Shown here: positions 37,204 through 47,006 of the stretch, piece after piece | Position numbering within the stretch: the first letter of the stretch is position 1 | Layout of the letters: each line of letters begins with the position of its first letter | Assembly (NCBI GenBank): GCA_900169235.1 | Contig: FWCC01000223.1 | Coordinates: 62,001-126,000, forward strand | Length of the DNA: 64,000 nt | Direction of reading: 5' to 3' | Origin: Zarea fungicola | Lineage: Eukaryota; Ascomycota; Sordariomycetes; Hypocreales; Cordycipitaceae | The notes under the pieces: generated by a model | Told to the model about the DNA's origin: nothing | The model's input: only the letters and a program-made list of their open reading frames with translations | The model's database searches: none | Position numbers and translations under genes: made by a program

Positions 37204-38480
37204 ATGGCCGAAAACAACACGTATGTCTCTTTTACACCCCGCATCACGCTAATATGCACTTTGATCGCTAAATTGCAATGACGGCGAAAACAGGAACGGA
37301 AGTGCCTTTAACCAGGGATTCTGGAAGCATAAGAGATTCTATGGATCTTGGAGGCCAGACAAGTACCAATTTCCGATTGATAAGGTGCGAAACTACCTTG
37401 ACTTTAATTGGCAGAGATGCTATATCTAATATGCCAGACAGGAAGAAATGAATCGTTGTGATATCTTCCACAAATTTTTCCTCTTGGCTCGCAAAAACCA
37501 GACATTTTCATATCCTTTGCAAGGGCAGAACCCTCGTATATTGGATCTTGGAACTGGGACAGGCATCTGGGCTATCAACGTTGCGGAAGAGTATGTGGAA
37601 ATCAAGCGGTGATACTTTCGTAGCTAATGCATTTTACAGCTATCTCCCGAATTCCCATATCATGGCAGTCGACCTGAACCGAACACAACCAGCTCTGTAG
37701 GCAGCACTTAGACTTCGTATCCGACTTTGGACCTCCAAACTAATTGTATCATAGAATCCCACGGAACATGCAGACGATACAATTCGATCTTGAAGACGAC
37801 TCTTGGGAACCCTTACTAAAGGACTGCGACTTAATACATATGCGGATGCTTCTAGGGTCGATTCACAACAATCTATGGGAAGCAACATATAAAAAGGCTT
37901 TTGAGTAAGTCTTTACTGGATGGGGGATTGTAGATGTGTGTCTCTGGATGCTCACAGTTGGTAGACATACAAAACCCGGCACGGGGTATATCGAACAAGT
38001 TGAGATCGATTGGATTCCTCGGTGGGATGGAGGCGAAATTCCTGAAAACTCTGCAATGCTCGAGTGGGCACAAAAGTTTCTGCGAGGAATGGATGGATTT
38101 CAGCGAAGCGCAAGAGTAAACACTGGAAACGTCAGGCGGATGATGGAAGCTGCCGGTTATGTTGATTTTGAAGAAAGAACGATTCGTTGCGATGTCAATC
38201 CCTGGCGCAATAATGCCGAAGCTAAGATTGTGGCCCAATGGTTCAACTTGTGTCTGATTGACGGTTTGCAGGCTATGAGCTTGGCACCTATGGTTGAAAA
38301 CCTCGGCATGACCCTTGAACAAGTTGACGGGCTTAAGGAGGCCGTCAAGTCAGAGTGCTGCAAGCTACGGTATCATGCATACTGTGTTATGTAAGTAGGA
38401 ATGATGACCAAAAGGCTGAAACTTCTATGCTGATGATGTTGGATAGGCATATATGGACAGCAAGGAGACCAGCAAGATAG
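37204..38480 (+). CDS. lae1: LaeA/LAE1-type SAM-dependent methyltransferase
   Basis: Putative global regulator of secondary metabolism and development of the velvet-complex LaeA family. Seven exons: 37204-37220, 37294-37384, 37442-37590, 37640-37696, 37755-37904, 37965-38390 and 38447-38480. All have GT..AG ends and keep frame, giving 307 residues. SAM-binding motif I is [11 protein letters not shown] at 69-79, and the acidic motif II region is IMAVDLN at 93-99. Family blocks are [16 protein letters not shown] (20-35), CDIFHKFF (42-49), [12 protein letters not shown] (164-175) and the C-terminal [17 protein letters not shown]. The N-terminus is very short compared with Aspergillus LaeA, as in other Sordariomycetes. 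The 17-nt first exon is inferred from donor GTATGT and phase. Velvet-complex membership is inference; LaeA-like paralogues are common, so a non-orthologous relative is possible. Confidence 0.88.
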
Positions 38481-41400
38481 GATTGGGTTTGGCAGGAGAC
38501 TAGAGAACCGATAGTTCTCCATATATGTCTCTGCCGAACTTGAAAGTACAACATTTGAAGCATTGGGCGGAGTTTTTTTGTGCTTTTTGTTTCTTTTTTC
38601 TCTTCTTTTAACATCTCCATTTGGAGCAGGGAATTGCCAACTGGGGTAACGGGGGGGCAGAATGCCCTTGGCATAAGAAAGGAGAGACGGGGTGCTCTAC
38701 TTACTTTGTTTTTGTTCTTGTTTTTGTTTATTTTTTCAAAGAAAATTTAAGTAATACAATATGATACCTTTAGATTTAGAAGATTGCTCTTTGACCGTTT
38801 GGAGGCAAGTCGGCGAATGGAGATGAGGATGGAAGTGGTGCACAGGGTAGCAAGACGAGGATTCGGTCTTGATGGTCGGTAGTCGGTACCATTGTTTTGG
38901 GCAGGGTGAGTCTGCAGGCAAAGATGACGGGCACAGGTTGCGATAAGATACATTATTGCTAGTACATTGCATGGGAAATTGGCCGGAACAGTGTTGGGTG
39001 GACGGGGGGAAAAAACAGATGGCTTTGTGGATGCAACGGGAAGAATTCTATTGGATAGTGGTAGCGTCGGTCGTCCTGTTGCCAGGCTGTCATTGGTTGG
39101 CGCAAGCGGCCGAACCAAACTGTCGGGTCGCGCTCGTGGGTATTATTGGACACCACCAGACAGTGGGCAGAGGCGGGCATGGGAGGGGGATACTGGGACG
39201 TAGACGTCGTTATTTGAATGCTCTAGGGTGCCCAACCAGAATTATTGGTCATATTATTGGACCATGATGTGGCAACGACGACTCGAGAATGGAAAGCCGG
39301 CACATGCCTCGACGACGGTACCATTGTCGGCTCTCCTGATGGAGGCCACGGGGTCTGTAGAATTCGCAGCGGGGTGTTAAGACCTTAAAAGACTTGAGCG
39401 GGCGAGTTGTCTTTGCGAGAACTCATCTGGGATTTTCCTAAACATCGCAATGACACCGATACTTTGAGCAAACAGTCAAAGGTAGATCATGGGCTAAGAT
39501 TCTAGTGACAGCGTCGGACATCAAGCTCGGCAAGTGATGCTGCCTAATCATTTGATTTTCACAGGAAAGTGCTTGGCTCTATTTTAAATCGGCGAGTTGC
39601 CCTGTACGTACAGAAAGCAAATGGACCAGGAAATGCTTTCCTACCTATGCGCAAGCCGCGTGGCGGTTCAAACTGGCCAGTCCGCCCGGAACGTCGTTGC
39701 GTGATTCGGGCGCTTGCGTTTATGCGTATGACAAAGCTCATGTCGTACAGAGGTGGACCAAGTGAACGATTTTAGCTTTCCCGATTTGAGTTTATTCGGT
39801 AACACAAGCAAGAACTAAGAGATTGTAATTCGCCAGCTCGTGTCACGTCAAAATAAACAATGGCCGGCAGAGGAGGGTCGTAAAATGGGCGGCGGGGTTG
39901 GTAGGGCTGGTGGATAATGTGCTGTGGCACTCTTGTCAAGGGACCCAACTCAGCGGTTGGAGCCATCATAGCACTACGCTCGTAGTAATAACTTAAAATA
40001 TATGCTTGTCCCTACCAAGTGTTTGCATGCACCAGGACCGTGACTTTTTTGTTTGATTTTCATTCTTGTTGTACATATCCAGCGACGAGACTTTGCCGGC
40101 ATGCTTCGTACGACTTTACTTGGAAAACTGTTTCGGCAGTGAAGATTTTAGCGTGGACCCTGTAGCGGGTCCCAGTCCGCCTATAAGTTTATAGACTTGG
40201 AGAAACAAGCAGCGCCACCAACTTTTCTGGCGGAAGAGTTTGCTGTTTGATCTATGGCGACAGTGACCCGAAGCTTTGCGTAAACCTTCAAAAATATATT
40301 CTATATACATGCCGAAGCGTAAATTACTGCGTTTGATATTCTTGATACTAGTTTCGTGTAGCATGTTTTGCATGTTTGCTTGCGCGCAGCAACCCAAGCC
40401 TCTCCACCTTTATAGTGTATCGACTGCAGGTATATAGGTGTTGACCGGGATAAGGAGCCGCTAGGTCCTGCAAATAAATAAATAAATAAATAAATAAATA
40501 AGTAAATAAAAATCCATTTCACTGAATAATGTGAACCAAAGCCCAAGAAAAATAGCCGGAAAGAGGGCTATTAAAGGGCTGTCGCAAACAAGATACTCCG
40601 ATTGCCTGATGATACACTTTCACTCGTCGTTGCAATTAAAAAAAGGCCCTGGCTAGTTTTAAGTGGACATACTAAAGTTGCTACCCTTGTAAGTCGTTGG
40701 TGATCGCCTCTGGCAGTTCCACCCAAGGGCTAGAACAAACATGAAATTCATCCAGATCCCTCGCACTACTATGACATTGGAATGGCATCGTACAAATCCC
40801 GTTGATTTCTAACTATATATGGGGCAAGACTGTTAGGGACCCTTGATAGAAATACATATTGGATGCCACTGATGGTTACATCTGAACTGCACACAGATTG
40901 ACATTGCTAGATTGTGTATGATCGCTGTGGCGCTCAGCCTCCCCAATCACACAGAGGCTCGCTCTGAGGAATCAGCCTCGCACTTCCATCAGGTAAAACT
41001 ATCTGCCGCTTCGGCAGCAGTGACTTGGGGAAAAAACCAAGCAGCACCCCCAAACATAACCTCCGAGGCTCGGACGCTCCCTCATGCATGAAAATAAGGA
41101 ACTGCAAGGTCCAACAGCTTACGCAGACAAGAGTTACAAGATCCTTTTTGCTTCGTAGATTTCGCAGCCCTTGATCATGTCGAGTTTCATTTTCTTGAAC
41201 TTGTAAAAAATCTCCTTCAAATTCGCCTTTGGTGCTACAGCTATGCCATCTGATGTACAAAGATTCTTGTCTGATTACAAAGGAAAATGAGTAAAACGGT
41301 AATAAAAAAAAGGGCATTAGGACTGACAATGGAAGATAAAAGACTCGATGGAGCTCATATCTTTCCAATACTGTCTTGACGTCTCCTGCTTTTTGAAAAT

Positions 41401-41647
41401 GCCCCATCCACAGATTCGTTGTTGTCTATCGGTTCTTCTTCCAGCTTTTTGGGTCTATCCTTGCTTTTCTGTTCGCCTCTCAAAACTTCGAGAAAAGGAC
41501 TCGACTAGCGACCAGCAGTACAGTACTATTATAGAATTCCGCCTCCCGTTGCTTGCTGCTGCCGCCATAGTCGAGACTGTGCCTTTTCAAAAGTCGACAT
41601 ATCGTATTGAAGCGTCATCTCGTCCAAACTATTACCACTTGCGTGAT
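38481..41647. other. Convergent intergenic region lae1-type / atp20
   Basis: About 3.2 kb between facing genes. It contains an AAAT microsatellite (40472-40511) and T-rich tracts (38570-38750). A 157-residue minus-strand frame (40934-41407) has an ATG but no recognised motif and overlaps the likely atp20 3' UTR, so it is not annotated as a gene. Confidence 0.5.
40472..40511. repeat. AAAT microsatellite
   Basis: About nine tandem AAAT units with one substitution (AAGT). Same unit as the repeat at 30106. Confidence 0.9.
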
Positions 41648-42437
41648 TTAATGGTGGGATTCGGTCTCGCCGTGATAGCCGACAATCTTGAAGCGGCCAA
41701 TCATCTCGCCAACGGTGAAGAAGCCGAGACACTCGGCGGCCACGACACCACCAGCAACGAGCTGGACGGTACCGAGGTTGCGAATCTGCTGTACAAGGTT
41801 CTGGGGCGACTTGAGGATGGAGCGGTTCTGGATCGAGGTCCAGAGGTTCTGGTAAGTGGTCTGGAAGGTAGCCAGGGAACTATAAAAAAAAAGCGCATCG
41901 TTAGTCCCAAAGGTCCAGGCCGATGTAGAATCGAGACGTTGCAAGAGGTCGCCCATCGCGAGTCCTGAGTTTTCAGAAGACTAAAAAACTTACGGAGGGT
42001 TCATCTTCTGGCCCTGGAAAACGAGCTTGGCGAGCTCAAGGCCGACCTTGCCGTAGTAGGTGACAAAAGGGGTTTGAGCTGAGTAAAATCACCAAGTGTC
42101 AGTATATATGTAGTTTTTAGCCCAATTGCGTCAATTGAATTGCGCGATCAAAAGGAGAGAAATCAACTTCAATGGAGCAGAGCGCGATAATCACACGAAT
42201 CGACATTATGACGAAGAAAAACGTACCCTGTACGAAGCCGATCAGGCGACCGGTGCGGCCACCAATCTTGCTGAGAGCATTGCCGACACCGCGGGCGGCG
42301 CCAGAAATGGCAGGGCCAGCGGCGCTGGTGACCTTGGACAGACCCTGCTGGGCCTTGGAGGCGGCGTTGCTCTCGTAGCGGCGGCCGGCGATGCGCATGG
42401 GAGCGCGGAGCATAGGGCGAGCGAGTGACGAAGACAT
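41648..42437 (-). CDS. atp20: Mitochondrial F1Fo-ATP synthase subunit g
   Basis: Small inner-membrane subunit needed for ATP synthase dimerisation. Three exons on the minus strand: 42437-42227, 42078-41994 and 41879-41648, 175 residues. Donors are GTACGT and GTAAGT, acceptors CTCAG and TATAG, and frame is kept. The N-terminus is rich in Arg/Ala/Ser without acidic residues until Glu22, fitting a mitochondrial targeting sequence. The central block TPFVTYYGKVGLELAKLVFQ bridges exons 1-2, and FQTTYQNLWTSIQN opens exon 3. The C-terminal hydrophobic segment (LVAGGVVAAECLGFFTVGEMIG) carries the GxxxG dimer motif as GEMIG. Family-typical length. Confidence 0.94.
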
Positions 42438-42908
42438 TTTTTCGGCAGTGGCTGGTCGGACGGAAGGGGTGGAATCAAACGGACAGTAAAGTCGTGATTG
42501 GAATTGAAACTATCGAATGGCGAGATTATGCAAAGCCAATTGATGCCGACGAATTGCGTTCCGAGGGGAGGTGGATGGAGTCGTTGGGTTGGAGATGGAG
42601 ATTCCAGATTTTGGCAGTGAGGGAGAAAAAAGACAGAAGAGAGCTGTCGGGAAGAATCGTTGCGGCTCCCCGGCTGTTCCTGGATTGTTAGACTCTGATT
42701 GGTTGTCTGGCCAAGTGAAAATCACGCTAGGCTATTTTGGTACAACAGCAGGCCGTGAGAACAGTGAAACTGCTGGCTTGCCGTGATAAATTCATTTCAT
42801 TTCATTTCAAATTTTTTCCATGTTCATTTTGGTTTCTTCATTTCCTAACTTCAACGCCGAGGTACCCCATTTCAATTTAGAAACAAAAATGAACGAGACA
42901 AAAAACAT
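42438..42908. other. atp20 promoter region with TTCAT repeat
   Basis: About 0.47 kb upstream of atp20. It includes a short TTCAT tandem repeat (about 42791-42808). No coding signal seen. Confidence 0.4.
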
Positions 42909-42980
42909 AGGTCTCAGAGGGAGTCGAACCCTCGCTGGCGGAATCAGAATCCGCAGTCATAACCGTTAGACCATGAAACC
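42909..42980 (-). tRNA. tRNA-Gln (anticodon CUG)
   Basis: Read on the minus strand, a complete cloverleaf folds. The acceptor GGTTTCA pairs with TGAGACC (one G-T), with discriminator T. The anticodon stem GCGGA/TCCGC has loop TTCTGAT, giving anticodon CTG, which reads CAG (Gln). The T arm is GAGGG/CCCTC with loop TTCGACT. The A box is TGGTCTAACGG and the B box GGTTCGACTCC. No intron. CCA is not encoded. A TTTTTT pol III terminator follows a few bases downstream (plus-strand A-run about 42900-42905). Confidence 0.97.
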
Positions 42981-43740
42981 TGTTCACAATCCCAGTGTGG
43001 TTGGCGGCATGGCTATTAGCCTTCATTTTCCTTCCTGAACATGTTGCAAGATTACCGTTAGTGTAATTTGTACTAATTCAGCCCACTGGCCGTGGATGAC
43101 GACCGCAGTTTTCGACTTCCTGGATCGGCCTTGCTGCATGGTGTATTGAGCTGCCAATGATGCCTCTTATCGGTGTCTATAGTAAGTACTATGAAGAGAA
43201 GGAGGAAAACTGGCAAAAACTGAATCAAGAGATCTCGTTATATGATATTGTATGCCGTTGCTTAGCTCAATATCAAAGAAGGGTTTTTTTGACGACTTGC
43301 CCATGTCCTCTACGGAATTGGTGTCATGTTGAACCGTCATCAGGTACGGAACTGGACTTGGGTAGCAGTGGGATTTATTATCTGTCTAATTCGTATCCTC
43401 CATGTTCTTCCTCGATACATACATATCGACAAGCCATAGACCTGATTGGTTAATGTCTCTTTTGCGACGACTCCGCGAGTGCCGGTGCAAGCATCTATTT
43501 CACACACATGTACCAAGTAATTTTATACATTTAGCTATATAAGATGATATGTACAGCCTCAGTCAATGCTGTAGACCTGCAAGGCTTATTGAAGCTCCCC
43601 TCCGTTCGCCGTCCTCCATGAATGCTTGGCAGTGCAACCAGTCCCAATTTTTTGGAATAAATATTTATTCTCATAAATGCAAATGACTTGCCTGCTTCGC
43701 TTCGTCTTTACCGACAAGGTTCTTACCCTCGATGGTAGGC
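42981..43740. other. Intergenic region tRNA-Gln to lad1
   Basis: About 0.76 kb holding the lad1 3' flank. A 98-codon ATG frame at 43157-43453 (plus) has no recognised motif and is not called. Confidence 0.4.
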
Positions 43741-44927
43741 TCAGTCAAGACTCTGGATCTGCACTTTGATGGCTCCGCTCTTGGGATCCGCCGACGTCTC
43801 AAATGCCTTGATGGCATCCTCAAGAGGGAAGCGGTGGGTAACGAGTTTGGACAGGTCAATGACACCGCTTTGTAGCAGGCGAATGGCGCGGGGCCATGTG
43901 TTGCTGTAGCGATACTGCAACTGGACATCGACCTCGCGGACCGAGGCACGCATAAAGGGAATGTTAATTTCATTCTTCCCGACGCCAATGATAAAGACCT
44001 TGCCGCCAAACTTGGTAGCCCAGATGGCGGAGGCAATGCTGCTCTCGACACCGGTACATTCCATGGTAAGCGCAGGCTCGATACCGCCAAAAGACTCGAC
44101 AATCCTCTTGCTGGCCTCCTCAGCAGACAGACCCAGCTCGACCTTGTGCGTGACGACGCGGGGGCATATTTCCTTGGCAAACGCCAACCGGGACTCGGAG
44201 ATATCGGTGATGACAAGCGGGCAGGCACCAGCAGCGGCACAGCAAAGCATGGTGATGAGACCGATGGGACCCGCACCGCAAATGAGAACAGGGTCACCGA
44301 GGGAAGGATTGGCTCGCTGGATAGCGGCAAGCGAGACGCTGAGAGGCTCGAGCATGGCACCGTCCTCGTATGACATTTCGCCAATCTTGTGGCACCACAC
44401 GGCCGGGTGGTTGACGTAGCGGCGGAGGAGGCCATCAACGGGTGGAGTGGAGAGAAATGCAACGCTCTCGCAGCCATTGTAGCGACCGGTAAGGCAGGGC
44501 TCACAGGCATTGCAGATAACGTTGGGCTCAATGGCGACGCGATCACCGACGGCCAGGGATGTGACGGAAGGGTGAGTGGCGATGACCTCACCTGCCGACT
44601 CGTGGCCAAGGATATGGTCGGCAGTGACGATCATGGGGCCGATACAGCCAGCGTGCCAAAAGTGAACGTCTGAGCTGTGGGATGTATTAGCATCATTGTC
44701 GCGCAGCCTGAAGAAGTAGATTGGTTTGGGGGGGGGGGTTAGAAAACTCACCCGCAAATGCCGGTGCTTCGAATAGCAATGGTGACTTCGCCCTCCTTGA
44801 GATCAGCGCCAGCCTGAACACTCTCGACGCTAGGCCCAGCCTCGGCGAGCCAAAGGTCATGGTTGGGGTTTGTGTAGACACCGACATTGGGCTTGAGGCC
44901 AGCGGTGCCATTAGCAGAGGGACTCAT
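43741..44927 (-). CDS. lad1: L-arabinitol 4-dehydrogenase
   Basis: NAD-dependent zinc MDR-family polyol dehydrogenase of the fungal L-arabinose (and D-galactose) catabolic pathway, converting L-arabinitol to L-xylulose. Two exons on the minus strand: 44927-44752 and 44674-43741, 369 residues. The intron has donor GTGAGT, branch GCTAAT and acceptor CACAG, and it splits the codon after Cys58. Catalytic zinc ligands C58, H83 and E84 lie in [15 protein letters not shown] and GHESAG. The structural zinc cysteines C113, C116, C119 and C127 are all present in [16 protein letters not shown]. The nucleotide fold shows ICGAGPIGL, then the acidic VITDISESR typical of NAD specificity. The C-terminal block [14 protein letters not shown] is nearly identical to what I recall of Hypocreales LAD1. 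Xylitol dehydrogenase is less likely given the N-terminal [13 protein letters not shown]. Confidence 0.96.
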
Positions 44928-45074
44928 GCTTGAAGTATGTGTGCTTTGAGAGTGCGGAACAAGGAAGGGCAAACGGGCCGTTTGAGGTCGAGAGATTAGG
45001 CCGTGGTGGGGTTGTATAAGTCGGAGCCGTTGCGCTGGTAGAGGTGAAGTTGGTTGTCCAGGATGTGGTCTGAC

Positions 45075-45081
45075 TTTATAT
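45075..45081 (-). promoter_or_regulatory. Candidate TATA box of lad1
   Basis: TATAAAG on the minus strand, about 150 bp upstream of the lad1 start codon. Three GTGGGG-type matches to the CreA/Cre1 consensus SYGGRG lie nearby at 45006-45011, 45215-45220 and 45296-45301, consistent with carbon catabolite control. Short-motif inference only. Confidence 0.35.
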
Positions 45082-46761
45082 GCAAAGGAGAATATCCCTG
45101 GGAGGTTGCAATGAAAGTTTATCCGCACAAATAGGATAAGGAAAGAGGACACGGTCAAGTCATATGATGCAACGAAATGCCCGTCGTGTAATTCCTTCCT
45201 TGCCGAGTTCAATGGTGGGGGGAAATGGCGGCGGGGAAAACTTCGTGTTTTTTTCGGGGAACTTGGCGCCAGTGAGCGTACAGAGAAGATTGAGTGTGGG
45301 GGACGGACTGCCGCGCCAATCAGAGCACGGCTATCACCGAAATCTTTAGGGAAGAAGTTTTTGTGGCCAGGTCCATGAAGTTTATCTTTGGCTAGATATG
45401 AGGAGTGCGTTGGAGAATTTGGATATCTGCTCCCGGCACCTCCATTTCGGAGCTGTGCGGATAGGTAAGCAGACGGGCAACTGTCCGTGGGGGTGGAAGA
45501 CTACCTAGGTAGGTATATATCACAAATCTGCTTAGGTGTTGCCTTGTATGCATCCAACTACATGCCACGTATCTCCGTAACAAATCTGACATCAAAAAAA
45601 CAGCAGCCATATGCTGAGCGGTGGCTATTGCGCTCCTTGGTATCGATTTTGGATATTTGAAGTATAGAATAGTCCAGCGAAGTAAAGGGAAGAAACCCGA
45701 AAATCTCGGGGACAACGCTTCTGACTCCCCGAGCCAACCGTTGCTGAACCTAGCGATTTCTTTTATTTATATAAACAAAACTTGTACACCCATCAAAGTT
45801 TTGGTATTTTCTTCTGGAGTTCTTTTCTATTTGAAGAAGAAAAACAAGGAAGCAAACTTGTGAAACCACCAAGTTGAGCTCAAGGGAAAAAAGAAGCCAA
45901 CCCAAACCCTCCTACCTGTCACAAATACCGGGCCGGTGAGTGATACGACCGTCAAACAGCTGGCAAACCATCACCAAATATGGGAAAACACATAGGTTTT
46001 GTCTGTGTAAGGAGATCACTCGTTGGACGTTTGCCACGAGAAAACCATGGTTTCATGCCAGCACGGGACAGGCACAATTTTTTTTAGAGTGAATCCCGTG
46101 ATGGTGACTATACGTTATGAAAAGATAAATGGAGAGATTTCATGTTTACGATCGTGCACACAGCATGCGTCACTGTGTATTGGAAATGTATTTCAAAGCT
46201 TTGATTGTTTTACTGTTCCTTTGTATTGAGGTAGCTAAGGGTAGAACATTGGTAGTTGCATCCTCCATTAGATACCTTTTCCAGTCCTATCCGAGCTCAC
46301 AGGAACTAGGCCTCTGCCACAGACTAAATGGTCTATCATATATTGTTTGTTGTGAAGAGTAGCCGCGGTGCGTATGCAGCAGCAAGCTCGTTTTCCTAGT
46401 CAAGCCTTCCAGGCCCCTAAAAAAAACCAATGAAAATGGCATACTTGCCTGCAGAATGCACTATACAATCCGTTGCGGCGTACGGTTCTCGGCGTTGAGT
46501 GCGTTTATTGTACAGTATGGCATAGACGATAATGTTCCGTTGTGTAAGTTGCCAAGTGCCATTTGTATGCGTGGTTGCTGTACTCCCACAGTTGCATTGT
46601 TGGTATGAGGGACTTGGAGACGGCGACAAGCCATGGTGCCGCGTCACTGTCCATTTCTTATAGGATCGACACGCGGAAACGAGGCGGTAGCTTTTACATG
46701 CCCCTGCATTTGTGTGTATTGTTGGCTTGGTCGCGAGGAGACCGTGGAGCCGCATCAGTTT
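45082..46761. other. lad1 upstream region
   Basis: About 1.7 kb without a recognised gene. It includes a perfect 12-bp palindrome CTACCTAGGTAG at 45501-45512. No protein-like ORF. Confidence 0.45.
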
Positions 46762-47006
46762 TCAGTTGCCAACAGAGACAACAGCACTGGGTTTGCAATT
46801 GCCATATGGGCACCAGGCAGAGGCATCCATCCGGCCCCGGAGTATTTCATCAACTGTGTGCTGGATGGCTGTTAGTCGTGAGAGTCGTGGAGGTGACCAA
46901 GTTGGTGCGGTTGACTTACAGAGGGGCACGGACCGGGTGCAGGAAGGGGTGAGGCTAGGATGGGACAAGCCAGGATTGCGGCGACGAGAAGAGTAAGCGA
47001 CTTCAT
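46762..47006 (-). CDS. Predicted small secreted peptide (61 residues)
   Basis: Two exons on the minus strand: 47006-46920 and 46860-46762. The 59-bp intron has a perfect donor GTAAGT, branch GACTAAC and acceptor CATCCAG. The product is 61 residues. It begins MKSLTLLVAAILACPILAS, a textbook signal peptide with probable cleavage after Ala18, followed by PLPAPGPCPS. The mature part of about 43 residues has three cysteines (27, 46, 51) and the segment AWCPYGNCKP. The start context CACAATG and CA/TA-rich leader are typical of fungal genes. The AG three bases after the branch A (CTAACAG) is too close to be the acceptor; using it would give a different open C-terminus. I recognise no family. The WC..C element faintly recalls alpha-type pheromones, but there are no repeats and no Kex2 dibasic sites. 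Confidence 0.6.

Noticed and set aside
40934..41407. 157-codon minus-strand frame, and an alternative-frame lysine-rich segment ending near 41138
   Set aside because: Lies in the likely atp20 3' UTR; about 30 codons of protein-like sequence is within chance and no domain is recognised.
43157..43453. 98-codon plus-strand frame between tRNA-Gln and lad1
   Set aside because: No homology recognised; contains a donor-like GTAAGT but no matching acceptor that extends a frame.
46762..47006. Alpha-pheromone precursor interpretation of the small secreted peptide
   Set aside because: Only one WC...C segment, wrong cysteine spacing, no terminal Trp, no repeats and no KR sites.
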